Source: Trinickia mobilis
GTDB taxonomy: Bacteria; Pseudomonadota; Gammaproteobacteria; Burkholderiales; Burkholderiaceae
Length of the DNA stretch: 64,000 nucleotides
Reading direction: 5' to 3'
Assembly: GCF_017315705.1 (NCBI RefSeq)
Contig: NZ_JAFLRF010000011.1
Location: 52,400 to 116,399, forward strand
A program made the translations under genes and the position numbers. Numbering within the stretch: the first letter of the stretch is position 1; each line of letters opens with the position of its first letter. The notes beneath the pieces are model-generated. The model made no database searches, was not told the origin of the DNA, and worked only from the letters and a program-made list of their open reading frames with translations. Below are positions 50,215 through 59,610 of this stretch, one piece after another.

Positions 50215-50667
50215 ATGTCGTCGCTGACCAGCCGTTCCATGTTTGAAGAACTATTCCGCGATTTTGCCCCCGGCTTCTATATCCGACCGGTGCACGGCCA
50301 GGTGCCGGGCGAAGCATCCCCCGGCATCGACGTGCGCACCGAAGTGCGCGAAGACGCGACCAGCTTCACGCTGCTCGCGGATCTGCCCGGCGTGAAGAAA
50401 GAAGACATCCAGGTGTCGATCGACGCGAACGTCGTGACGCTGTGTGCCGAGCTGAAGCGCGAACTTAACGTCGAAAACGGTGGCGGGGACGGTGCGAAGT
50501 TCCGTGTGCTGCGCAGCGAGCGGCAGTATGGTGCGATTTCGCGCAGCTACGCGCTGCCCAACGAGGTCGACGAGGCGAATGCCCGCGCCAAGTTCGAAAA
50601 CGGCGTGCTGACGCTGACCCTGCCGAAGAAGGCCGCCGCCAAGGCACGCCAACTGACGGTCGAATAA
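50215..50667 (+). CDS. Hsp20/alpha-crystallin small heat-shock protein
   Basis: ATP-independent holdase chaperone of 150 residues. The alpha-crystallin domain runs from about residue 40 (GIDVRTEVREDATSFTLLADLPGVKKEDIQVSID) to AKFENGVLTLTLPKK, the conserved A-x-x-x-n-GVL-x-L box. A short C-terminal tail (AKARQLTVE) lacks a clear I-x-I. AAGGAG fixes ATG 50215. A sigma-32-type promoter lies upstream, which makes heat induction very likely. Confidence 0.95.
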   Translation: MSSLTSRSMFEELFRDFAPGFYIRPVHGQVPGEASPGIDVRTEVREDATSFTLLADLPGVKKEDIQVSIDANVVTLCAELKRELNVENGGGDGAKFRVLRSERQYGAISRSYALPNEVDEANARAKFENGVLTLTLPKKAAAKARQLTVE

Positions 50668-50905
50668 CGACCGGGCGTTGTCGAGGGCCTGTCGTTAGCG
50701 CGAATGGGTCGCAAAAAGCCGGTGTGGCGACGAGCCGCATCGGCTTCTTTATTCGTTTCCACAGTCCTGCAGCGCCGCGCCGGTGACGAAAGCCGCGAAC
50801 AAAAGCGGCGCTGGCCCAGCCCGTTATTGCGCGTATCGCACACGAGCGCGCGAGCCTCCTCCGGTAGAATCGCTCTTTGCTCTACGCCTTTTCGTCGCCT
50901 CCACC

Positions 50906-51994
50906 GTGGCTCATACCCTTCTGAACGACACTTTCTTGCGCGCGCTTTTGCGCCAGCCGACCGACTACACGCCGATCTGGCTGATGCGTCAGGCGGGCCG
51001 CTATCTGCCGGAGTACAACGCCACGCGCAGCCGTGCCGGCAGCTTTCTCGGCCTGGCGAAGAACCCGGACTACGCGACCGAGGTCACGCTTCAACCGCTC
51101 GAGCGCTACCCGCTCGACGCCGCGATCCTCTTCTCCGACATCCTGACGATTCCCGACGCGATGGGCCTCGGTCTCGACTTCGCCGCTGGCGAAGGCCCGA
51201 AGTTCGCGCGCCCGGTCCGCACCGAGGCGGACATCGCGAAGCTGGCCGTGCCCGATATCGAGGCGACGCTGTCGTACGTGACCGATGCGGTGCGCGAAAT
51301 CCGCCGCGCGCTGACCGACGCCGAAGGCCGCCAGCGCGTGCCGCTGATCGGCTTCTCGGGCAGCCCGTGGACGCTCGCGTGCTACATGGTCGAAGGCGGC
51401 GGCTCGGACGATTTCCGCACGGTCAAGTCGATGCTGTACGCGCGGCCGGAACTGATGCACCGCATTCTCGAGGTGAACGCCGGAGCGGTCGCCGCGTATC
51501 TGAACGCGCAGATCGAAGCGGGCGCGCAGGCCGTGATGATCTTCGACACCTGGGGCGGCGCGCTCGCTGACGGCGTCTACCAGCGTTTTTCTCTGCACTA
51601 CATCGAGAAGGTGGTGGGTTGCTTGAAGCGCGAGCACGACGGCGCTCGCGTTCCGGTGATCACGTTCACGAAGGGCGGCGGCCTGTGGCTCGAGGAGATC
51701 GCGGCGACGGGCGTCGATGCCGTGGGCCTCGACTGGACGGTGAATCTCGGCCGCGCCCGTGAGCGCGTCGGCGCGCGTGTGGCGCTGCAAGGCAATATCG
51801 ATCCGACCGTGCTGTTCGCGCCGCCGGCCACGATACGCGAGGAAGCGCGCAAAGTGCTCGACAGTTTCGGCGACCATCCTGGCCACGTCTTCAATCTCGG
51901 CCACGGCATCTCGCAGTTCACGCCGCCCGAGCATGTCGCCGAATTGGTCGACGAAGTACATCGCCATAGCCGCACGATTCGGGCTCGCGCGTAA
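50906..51994 (+). CDS. hemE: Uroporphyrinogen III decarboxylase
   Basis: Haem pathway enzyme that decarboxylates uroporphyrinogen III to coproporphyrinogen III. 362 residues, near the family norm. [19 protein letters not shown] is the N-terminal signature, followed by [16 protein letters not shown] (catalytic Asp) and [19 protein letters not shown]. The start is GTG 50906 ([15 protein letters not shown]); earlier in-frame codons give unrelated sequence. A TAGAAT at 50865-50870 may be the -10 box. Confidence 0.96.
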   Translation: MAHTLLNDTFLRALLRQPTDYTPIWLMRQAGRYLPEYNATRSRAGSFLGLAKNPDYATEVTLQPLERYPLDAAILFSDILTIPDAMGLGLDFAAGEGPKFARPVRTEADIAKLAVPDIEATLSYVTDAVREIRRALTDAEGRQRVPLIGFSGSPWTLACYMVEGGGSDDFRTVKSMLYARPELMHRILEVNAGAVAAYLNAQIEAGAQAVMIFDTWGGALADGVYQRFSLHYIEKVVGCLKREHDGARVPVITFTKGGGLWLEEIAATGVDAVGLDWTVNLGRARERVGARVALQGNIDPTVLFAPPATIREEARKVLDSFGDHPGHVFNLGHGISQFTPPEHVAELVDEVHRHSRTIRARA

Positions 51995-52445
51995 ATGTCG
52001 GCTTCATGACAATCCTTGCTGCAACGCATCAAAGTGGGCTCTCATCTTAAGGGGGAACCCGCGCGCAGCGCCGCGCCGTTTGGCTGTCTTGTGATTGTCA
52101 AGACTTGACTTATACACATTCCACACGTTGCGGCGCGGTAGAGCGATTTGTCGCTGGCATTGTGGCGAAAACTGTGCTTTAGGCAGTTCTCGGCCTTGAC
52201 TGGCAAGGGTTTGACGGCATCCGGAATGAGTGTGCGATGGCCCACAGAATGGCGTCGCTGCGCCATTTCTGCGGTTTGCCGGGCGAGTTCTCAACAAAGT
52301 TATCCACAGGCTGGGCGGCAACCGGGCAATTCTTAATGAGAATCCAAAACTTAGCGGCGAATGTGATGTTTTACTTTAACTTCGCTTCGCGCGTCGCAGC
52401 CCAGCATTCGCGCCGACCGGCCCGCTCGTCGGGGCTCGCGCTAGC
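51995..52445. promoter_or_regulatory. Non-coding leader of priA with two DnaA boxes
   Basis: 451 bases without a gene. TTATACACA at 52110-52118 and TTATCCACA at 52300-52308, both on the plus strand, fit the DnaA-box consensus TTATNCACA. The segment from about 52310 to 52390 is AT-rich. No terminator with a T-run was seen after hemE. Confidence 0.5.
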
Positions 52446-54707
52446 GTGAGCGGCGTGTTCGTCCGCGTCGCGCTCGATCATCCGCTGCCGACGCTGTTCG
52501 ACTATCGCTGCGGGACTTCGGCGCAGCCCGCACCGGGCATGCTGGTGCAGGTGCCGTTTGGGAAGCGGCACGTGGTGGGGCTCGTCTGCGAAGTGACCGC
52601 TCACAGTGAGGTGCCTCCCGAGCGGCTGCGCGAAGTGGACGCGCTCTGCACCGCTTGTCCGCCGCTGTCCGCCGAGTGGCTCGCGCTCGCCACGTTCGCG
52701 GCGGAGTACTACCAGCGCGGTCTCGGCGAGGTGGCGCTGCCGGCGCTGCCGCAGGCGTTGCGCGATGCTTCGCGCTGGGCGCGGCTCTTCGCGCCGGAGG
52801 AGCGCTACCGGCTGACGCCCGCCGGCCGTGCCGCGTTGCCCGACGCGCTGCCCGCGCGTGCGAGCGCGCTGCGGCGGCTGGCCGAAGCGCTTGCGGCTGC
52901 GGAATCGATCGATGCCGCCGAGGCTCGCGCGATTCATCCGAAGGCAATCGCGACCCTCGCAGGATGGCAGGCCGACGGCTGGATCGACCATCAGGTAATC
53001 GACGCGGCCGTGGCGCGCGACATACCGCGCTCCGCAAACGGCCAATCGCCCGATGCACTTCCTGTCCGCCGCCCGACGCTCACCGACGAGCAAGGCCAGG
53101 CGGTCGAGGCAATCGGCGCGGCCGACGGCTTTGCGCCGTTCCTGCTGCACGGCGTGACGGGCAGTGGCAAGACCGAGGTCTATCTGCACGCGCTCGCCGC
53201 GCTGCTCGAGGCGCGCCCCGATGCGCAAGCGCTCGTGCTCGTCCCCGAAATCAATCTGACGCCCCAGTTCGAAGCCGCGTTTCGCGCGCGTTTCACGGCA
53301 TTCCCCGACGATGCGATCGTGACGCTGCATAGCGGCCTCGCCGAGGGCGAGCGCGCGCGCAACTGGTTCGCGGCGCACCTCGGGCACGCGCGCATCGTGC
53401 TCGGCACGCGGCTCGCGGTGCTGGCGTCGCTGCCGAAGCTCGCGTTGATCGTCGTCGACGAGGAGCACGATCCGGCCTACAAGCAGCAGGAAGGGTTGCG
53501 CTATTCGGCGCGCGATCTCGCCGTCTGGCGGGCGAAGCAGCTTGCGCTACCGGTCGTGCTCGGGTCGGCCACGCCGTCGCTCGAAAGCTGGTGGCAGGCC
53601 GATCAGGGCCGCTACAAGCGGCTCACGCTCGCGCGCCGGGCGGTCGCCGATGCGGCGCTGCCGGCCGTCCGGCTGATCGATCTCGAAGAGGAGCGGCGGC
53701 GTGGACGGGCGTCGGTCGAAGGTTTGTCGGGGCCGCTGATCGCCGCGCTCAAGAGCCGGCTGGAGCGCGGCGAGCAGAGCCTCGTGTTCCTCAACCGTCG
53801 CGGCTACGCGCCGGTGCTGTCGTGCGACGCCTGCGGCTGGGTGGCCGGTTGCCCGCGCTGCAGCGCGTATGTCGTGCTGCACAAGCCCGAGCGCGCACTG
53901 CGCTGCCATCATTGCGGCTGGGAAGCGCGCATTCCGCGCTCGTGTCCGGATTGCGGCAACGTCGATATCGCGCCGCTCGGACGCGGCACGCAGCGCGTCG
54001 AGGAGACGCTCGCCGCTGCGGTGCCGGGCGCGCGCGTGCTGCGCATCGACGCGGACAGCACGCGCCGCAAGGGCAGCGCGCAGGCGCTGTTTTCGGACGT
54101 GCATGCGGGCGAGGTCGATGTCCTCGTCGGCACGCAGATGATCGCAAAAGGACACGATTTCCAGCGCGTGTCGCTCGTCGGGGTGCTGAACGCGGATACC
54201 GCGCTGTTCTCACACGATTTCCGCGCGAGCGAGCGGCTTTTCGCGCAGCTGATGCAGGTGAGCGGCCGGGCGGGGCGGGCCGGCCTGCCGGGTGAAGTGC
54301 TTGTGCAGACGCGCTATCCGCGTCACGCGCTCTATCACGCGCTCGGGCGCCACGATTACGTCGGCTTCGCCAATTCGACGCTTTCCGAGCGGCGCGACGC
54401 GCATTTGCCGCCGTTCGTCTATCAGGCGCTGTTGCGCGCCGAGGGGCGCACGCTCGACGCGGCGCTCGCGTTCCTGCAGCAAGCCGCCGCCGCGCTCGCC
54501 GAGATTCCTGCGGCGGAGCGCGTCACCGTCTACGACGCGGTGCCGATGACGATCGTCAAGGTCGCGAACGTCCATCGCGCGCAGCTTCTGCTCGAAAGCG
54601 CATCGCGCGCGGCACTGCAGGGCACGCTGCGCGCGTGGCAGCCGGCGTTGCGCTCGCTGAAGGGCGTGCTGCGCTGGAGCGTCGAAGTCGATCCGCTCGA
54701 TATCTAG
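52446..54707 (+). CDS. priA: Primosomal helicase PriA
   Basis: Replication-restart 3'-5' helicase of 753 residues. The N-terminal fork-binding domain (VALDHPLPTLFDYR, PFGKRHVVGLV) is followed by a winged helix, then Walker A HGVTGSGKT near 236-244 and DEEH near 338-341. The double zinc site begins at Cys460 (CDACGW, CPRC, CHHCGW, CPDCG). Helicase motifs V and VI follow (GTQMIAKGHDF, SGRAGRAG). The start is GTG 52446. It is monocistronic. Confidence 0.97.
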   Translation: MSGVFVRVALDHPLPTLFDYRCGTSAQPAPGMLVQVPFGKRHVVGLVCEVTAHSEVPPERLREVDALCTACPPLSAEWLALATFAAEYYQRGLGEVALPALPQALRDASRWARLFAPEERYRLTPAGRAALPDALPARASALRRLAEALAAAESIDAAEARAIHPKAIATLAGWQADGWIDHQVIDAAVARDIPRSANGQSPDALPVRRPTLTDEQGQAVEAIGAADGFAPFLLHGVTGSGKTEVYLHALAALLEARPDAQALVLVPEINLTPQFEAAFRARFTAFPDDAIVTLHSGLAEGERARNWFAAHLGHARIVLGTRLAVLASLPKLALIVVDEEHDPAYKQQEGLRYSARDLAVWRAKQLALPVVLGSATPSLESWWQADQGRYKRLTLARRAVADAALPAVRLIDLEEERRRGRASVEGLSGPLIAALKSRLERGEQSLVFLNRRGYAPVLSCDACGWVAGCPRCSAYVVLHKPERALRCHHCGWEARIPRSCPDCGNVDIAPLGRGTQRVEETLAAAVPGARVLRIDADSTRRKGSAQALFSDVHAGEVDVLVGTQMIAKGHDFQRVSLVGVLNADTALFSHDFRASERLFAQLMQVSGRAGRAGLPGEVLVQTRYPRHALYHALGRHDYVGFANSTLSERRDAHLPPFVYQALLRAEGRTLDAALAFLQQAAAALAEIPAAERVTVYDAVPMTIVKVANVHRAQLLLESASRAALQGTLRAWQPALRSLKGVLRWSVEVDPLDI

Positions 54708-55096
54708 GGCGCCCGGTTTCCGCCAAATCCCTTCTTCTTGTTGTATTCAAGCCGTTTTCAGGGCTGCACGGCGGGCGTTGACGGTCAATATCGCAGTCGG
54801 CTACGCGCTGTCCGCGCACGTGTTCGCACCCTATTGGCATAGCCCGGGGCAGGTGGCATGAGCGGTCTTGCACGGGCCGGCGTCGGCCTGCGTCCCCGTT
54901 GTTGCGGCTGCCGGTACCGCGCGGACAATCGGCAATCTCTCGAGCAAAGCATTTCGGGCCTCGCTGTTTTTGGTTCGGGGTTGGGTGCGAGTGTCGCCGA
55001 TAGTCGTCTGTGCCGTTTGCACGACCAGCGGGTCTCTCCCGACGATACGTGCGCTCAGTTCTCCCCGCTACTCGCGCACTTCACGCTTTCTTCCGG
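54708..55096. other. Non-coding gap after priA
   Basis: 389 bases; I see no gene, terminator with a T-run or repeat I can name. Short open frames here lack ribosome sites. Confidence 0.5.
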
Positions 55097-55282
55097 TCAG
55101 GTTCCCTTCGGTTCTGCGGACGATTGGGGCTGCTTCTCGAGCGCCGCCTTGCGGCGCCGTTCTGCGCGCGAGCGCGCCATGGCCAGGGCGCGGCTATGCG
55201 CCGGCGATGCGCCGCGCACGAAAAGTACGAGGCACGCGACGGACATCGCCCAGATGCTGCCGATCACAATCCACTTCTCCAT
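55097..55282 (-). CDS. Small single-pass membrane protein
   Basis: 61 residues: one N-terminal hydrophobic helix (IVIGSIWAMSVACLVLFVRG, residues 4-23), then an Arg/Lys/Ala-rich basic tail (SRALAMARSRAERRRKAALEKQ) that should lie in the cytoplasm. A strong ribosome site (AAAGGAG) six bases before ATG 55282 supports it being real. I do not recognise a family. It is divergent from putA and shares its upstream region. Confidence 0.65.
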   Translation of the reverse strand: MEKWIVIGSIWAMSVACLVLFVRGASPAHSRALAMARSRAERRRKAALEKQPQSSAEPKGT

Positions 55283-55463
55283 TTGCTTCTCCTTTCGTGC
55301 TGCGCACAGTGCGCTAACCCCCGTTCCCGGGTTAACGGCACGGTTTTGCCCACGAAGAGGGCGATGATAACGATTTCCGCTCAGGGAAAATACCGAGCGC
55401 AACCCTAACAGCCCCAGCCCGGGCCATGTCCCGGGAAACCTTGTCGCCAAAGGCTCTGCGCTG

Positions 55464-55494
55464 GGTGCAACCGTGTCATATATTTGGTTGCACC
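55464..55494. promoter_or_regulatory. Probable PutA operator
   Basis: The inverted pair GGTGCAACC (55464-55472) and GGTTGCACC (55486-55494), 13 bases apart, contains the GTTGCA hexamer bound by the PutA ribbon-helix-helix in enterics, once in each orientation. It lies 77 bases before the putA start. An AT-rich spacer (TCATATATTT) suggests it overlaps a promoter. A short T-run follows, so a hairpin role is the alternative. Confidence 0.7.
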
Positions 55495-55570
55495 TTTTTA
55501 TTTGAAGGCGTACGATTCCGCCAACTTTTTGGTCATTCGCCGGCATCCCGGGCCGGCAAACGAAGGAAAT

Positions 55571-58500
55571 ATGGCTAGCACCACCTTAGGCGTCAAAGTC
55601 GACGATATCCTCCGCTCGCGGCTCAAAGATGCTGCGGCGCGTCTGGAACGCACCCCCCACTGGCTCATCAAGCAGGCGATCTTTGCCTACCTCGAGAAGA
55701 TCGAGCATGGCCAGTTGCCCGCCGAGCTGTCCGGCCACACCGGCACGGCCGATTTCGCCGACGGCGCCTCGGGCGACGCCGACGAAGACGGCGCACCGCA
55801 CCCGTTCCTCGATTTCGCGCAGAACGTGCAGCCGCAATCGGTGCTGCGCGCGGCGATCACGGCCGCGTACCGCCGGCCGGAGCCCGAGTGCGTGCCGTTC
55901 CTGCTCGGCCAGGCGCGCCTGCCCGCGAATCTTGCCGGCGACGTGGAGACCATGGCGACCAAACTCGTCGAAAACTTGCGCGCGAAGCGCACGGGCGGCG
56001 GCGTCGAAGGGCTGATCCACGAGTTCTCGCTGTCGAGCCAGGAAGGCGTCGCGCTGATGTGCCTCGCCGAAGCGCTCCTGCGCATTCCCGATCGCGCCAC
56101 GCGTGACGCGCTGATTCGCGACAAGATCAGCAAGGGCGACTGGAAATCGCACGTCGGCCACGCGCCGTCGCTGTTCGTGAACGCGGCCACCTGGGGCCTC
56201 ATGATCACCGGCAAGCTCGTGACGACCAACAGTGAAGCGGGCCTGTCGTCGGCGCTGACGCGCTTGATCGGCAGGGGCGGCGAGCCGTTGATCAGAAAGG
56301 GCGTCGATATGGCGATGCGCCTGATGGGCGAGCAGTTCGTCACCGGCGAAAACATTTCCGAAGCGCTCGCGAACAGCCGCAAGTACGAAGCGCGCGGTTT
56401 CCGCTATTCGTACGACATGCTCGGCGAAGCGGCGACGACCGAAGAGGACGCGCAGCGCTACTACGCGTCGTACGAGCAGGCGATCCACGCGATCGGCAAG
56501 GCGGCGGGCGGGCGCGGCATCTACGAAGGCCCGGGCATCTCGATCAAGCTGTCGGCGCTGCATGCGCGCTACTCGCGCTCGCAGCAGGAGCGCACGATGA
56601 GCGAGCTGCTGCCGCGCGTTCGCACGCTCGCGATCCTCGCGCGCCGCTATGACATCGGCCTCAACATCGACGCCGAAGAAGCCGACCGCCTCGAACTGTC
56701 GCTCGATCTGCTCGAAGCGCTGTGCTTCGATCCGGAGCTGGCGGGCTGGAACGGCATCGGCTTCGTCGTGCAGGCCTATCAGAAGCGCTGCCCGTTCGTG
56801 ATCGACTATGTGATCGATCTTGCGCGCCGCAGCCGCCATCGCGTGATGGTGCGGCTCGTGAAGGGCGCGTACTGGGACAGCGAAATCAAGCGCGCGCAGT
56901 TGGACGGCCTCGAAGGCTATCCGGTCTACACGCGCAAGATCTACACCGACGTGTCGTACCTTGCGTGCGCGAAGAAGCTGCTCGGCGCGCCCGACGCCGT
57001 CTATCCGCAGTTCGCGACGCACAACGCGCACACGCTGTCGGCGATCTATCACCTCGCGGGGCAGAACTACTACCCCGGCCAATACGAATTCCAGTGCCTG
57101 CACGGCATGGGCGAGCCGCTCTACGAAGAAGTGACCGGCCGCGACAAGCTGAATCGTCCGTGCCGCGTCTACGCGCCGGTCGGCACGCACGAAACGCTGC
57201 TTGCCTACCTCGTGCGACGCCTGCTCGAGAACGGCGCGAACACGTCGTTCGTGAACCGCATCGCCGATGAGAGCGTGCCGGTCAAGGAGCTCGTCGCCGA
57301 TCCGGTCGAGGAAGCGTCGAAGATCACGCCGCTCGGCGCGCCGCACGCGAAGATCCCGCTGCCGCGCAATCTGTATGGTGCCGAACGCCTCAATTCGATG
57401 GGGCTCGATTTGTCGAACGAGCATCGGCTCGCGTCGCTGTCGTCGGCGTTGCTTGCGAGCGCGCATCACTCGTGGCGCGCCGCGCCGATGCTCGAGCACG
57501 ACGAGATCGTCGCCGGCACCGCTTCCGGCGCCGAGGGCGCGCGAAACGTGCGCAATCCGGCCGATCATCGCGACCTCGTCGGCACGGTCGTCGAAGCGAC
57601 CTCCGAGCACGTGAGCGCCGCACTCGCGAACGCCGTGGCCGCCGCGCCGATCTGGCAGGCGACGCCGGTCGAAGCGCGCGCCGATTGCCTCGCGCGCGCG
57701 GCCGATCTGCTCGAAGCGCAGATGCATACGCTCATGGGCCTCGTGGTGCGCGAAGCGGGCAAGTCGCTGCCGAACTCGGTCGCCGAGATTCGCGAGGCGA
57801 TCGACTTCCTGCGCTACTACTCGACGCAGATCCGCAACGAGTTTTCGAACGACACGCACCGGCCGCTGGGCCCGGTGGTCTGCATCAGCCCGTGGAACTT
57901 CCCGCTCGCGATCTTCATGGGCCAAGTCGCTGCGGCGCTCGCCGCCGGCAACACGGTGATCGCGAAGCCGGCCGAGCAGACGCCGCTGATCGCCGCGCAA
58001 GCCGTACGCATCCTGCGCGAAGCCGGCGTGCCGGCAGGCGCGGTGCAACTGCTGCCGGGCAACGGCGAAACGGTGGGCGCGGCGCTCGTCGCCGACCATC
58101 GCACGCGCGCCGTGATGTTCACGGGCTCGACCGAAGTCGCGCGCCTCATCAACAAGACCTTGGCCGAACGCCTCGACGCCGACGGCAAGCCGATTCCGCT
58201 GATCGCCGAGACGGGCGGGCAGAACGCGATGATCGTCGATTCGTCGGCGCTCGCGGAGCAGGTGGTCGCGGACGTGCTGCAGTCGTCGTTCGACTCGGCC
58301 GGCCAGCGCTGCTCCGCGCTGCGCGTGCTGTGCCTGCAGGACGACGTCGCCGACCGCACCCTGACGATGTTGAAGGGCGCGATGCGCGAGCTGGCGATGG
58401 GCAACCCGGATCGTCTTTCGATCGACGTCGGCCCGGTGATCGACGCCGAAGCGAAGCGCACGATCGATACGCACGTCGCCGCGTTGCGCGAGAAGGGCCG

Positions 58501-59524
58501 CACGGTCACGCAGCTGCCGGTGCCCGAGACCTGCGCGCAAGGCACGTTCGTGCCGCCGACGCTCGTCGAGCTCGACAGCATCGACGAGCTCAAGCGCGAA
58601 GTGTTCGGCCCGGTGCTGCACGTGATCCGCTATCGCAGGAGCGGTCTCGACAAGCTGCTCGAGCAGATCAAGGCGACCGGCTACGGGCTCACGCTCGGCA
58701 TCCACACGCGCATCGACGAGACGATCGCGCACGTGATCGGCCGCGCGCACGTCGGCAACATCTATGTGAACCGCAACGTGATCGGCGCGGTGGTCGGCGT
58801 GCAGCCGTTCGGCGGCGAAGGCTTGTCGGGCACGGGGCCGAAGGCGGGCGGCGCGCTCTATCTGCAGCGTCTGCTCGCGAAGCGTCCGGCGGGGCTGCCG
58901 AAGTCGCTGGCGGCGTCGCTCGTGGTCGATTCGGCCGCAGCCGACGGCAACGGCAACGGCTCGTCGCCCAGCGCCGCGCTCACCGCGCTGCGCGACTGGC
59001 TGATCGCCGAGCGCGAGCCGGCGCTGGCTGCGCGCTGCGACGGCTACCTGTCGCACGTGCTGGCTGGCGCGACCGCGGTGCTGCCCGGACCGACCGGCGA
59101 GCGCAACACGTATACGCTCGGCGCGCGCGGTACGGTATCCTGCGTGCCCACGACGGCAAGCGGCGCTCGCGCGCAGTTCGCGGCGGTGCTGGCGACGGGC
59201 AACCGCGCGCTGTTCTCGGGCCCGGCGGGCGAGGAGCTGGTCGCGGCGCTTCCCGCGTCGCTCAAGGCGTACGCGAGCGTCAAGAAGACCGGTGAGGGCG
59301 ACTTCGACGCCGTGCTCTTCGAAGGCGACAGCGACGAGCTGCTCGCCGTCGTGAAGGAAGTCGCGAAGCGCCCCGGGCCGATCGTCTCGGTGCAGGGCGT
59401 GGCGGCGGGTTCGCTCGAAAACGGCGACGAAGACTACGCGCTCGAGCGCTTGCTGACCGAGCGTTCGGTCAGCGTGAACACGGCCGCGGCTGGCGGCAAT
59501 GCGAATTTGATGACGATCGGCTGA
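55571..59524 (+). CDS. putA: Trifunctional proline utilisation protein PutA
   Basis: 1,317 residues. A ribbon-helix-helix repressor domain occupies residues 1-48 (STTLGVKVDDILRSRLKDAA). Next comes proline dehydrogenase, an FAD barrel (GPGISIKLSALHARYSR, RLVKGAYWDSEIKRAQ, FATHNAHT). Then glutamate semialdehyde dehydrogenase (ISPWNFPLAIF, FTGSTEVARLI, catalytic Cys914 in SAGQRCSALR), and a C-terminal domain that covers the substrate tunnel. It oxidises proline to glutamate on the membrane and represses its own gene when proline is scarce. ATG 55571 has GAAGGAAAT before it. Confidence 0.97.
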   Translation: MASTTLGVKVDDILRSRLKDAAARLERTPHWLIKQAIFAYLEKIEHGQLPAELSGHTGTADFADGASGDADEDGAPHPFLDFAQNVQPQSVLRAAITAAYRRPEPECVPFLLGQARLPANLAGDVETMATKLVENLRAKRTGGGVEGLIHEFSLSSQEGVALMCLAEALLRIPDRATRDALIRDKISKGDWKSHVGHAPSLFVNAATWGLMITGKLVTTNSEAGLSSALTRLIGRGGEPLIRKGVDMAMRLMGEQFVTGENISEALANSRKYEARGFRYSYDMLGEAATTEEDAQRYYASYEQAIHAIGKAAGGRGIYEGPGISIKLSALHARYSRSQQERTMSELLPRVRTLAILARRYDIGLNIDAEEADRLELSLDLLEALCFDPELAGWNGIGFVVQAYQKRCPFVIDYVIDLARRSRHRVMVRLVKGAYWDSEIKRAQLDGLEGYPVYTRKIYTDVSYLACAKKLLGAPDAVYPQFATHNAHTLSAIYHLAGQNYYPGQYEFQCLHGMGEPLYEEVTGRDKLNRPCRVYAPVGTHETLLAYLVRRLLENGANTSFVNRIADESVPVKELVADPVEEASKITPLGAPHAKIPLPRNLYGAERLNSMGLDLSNEHRLASLSSALLASAHHSWRAAPMLEHDEIVAGTASGAEGARNVRNPADHRDLVGTVVEATSEHVSAALANAVAAAPIWQATPVEARADCLARAADLLEAQMHTLMGLVVREAGKSLPNSVAEIREAIDFLRYYSTQIRNEFSNDTHRPLGPVVCISPWNFPLAIFMGQVAAALAAGNTVIAKPAEQTPLIAAQAVRILREAGVPAGAVQLLPGNGETVGAALVADHRTRAVMFTGSTEVARLINKTLAERLDADGKPIPLIAETGGQNAMIVDSSALAEQVVADVLQSSFDSAGQRCSALRVLCLQDDVADRTLTMLKGAMRELAMGNPDRLSIDVGPVIDAEAKRTIDTHVAALREKGRTVTQLPVPETCAQGTFVPPTLVELDSIDELKREVFGPVLHVIRYRRSGLDKLLEQIKATGYGLTLGIHTRIDETIAHVIGRAHVGNIYVNRNVIGAVVGVQPFGGEGLSGTGPKAGGALYLQRLLAKRPAGLPKSLAASLVVDSAAADGNGNGSSPSAALTALRDWLIAEREPALAARCDGYLSHVLAGATAVLPGPTGERNTYTLGARGTVSCVPTTASGARAQFAAVLATGNRALFSGPAGEELVAALPASLKAYASVKKTGEGDFDAVLFEGDSDELLAVVKEVAKRPGPIVSVQGVAAGSLENGDEDYALERLLTERSVSVNTAAAGGNANLMTIG

Positions 59525-59610
59525 GCGACCCTCGCGGATCGATTCAAAAAACGAAGCGGCAAGGCGACCCCGAAGCCGCACCAACACTACCTTGGTATCT
59601 AGGAGAAGCT

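Noticed and set aside
55586..59587. An open frame of over 1,300 codons antisense to putA
   Set aside because: High-GC coding DNA leaves long open shadow frames. The translation is Arg/Ala/His-rich with no recognisable fold, and the plus-strand PutA is complete.
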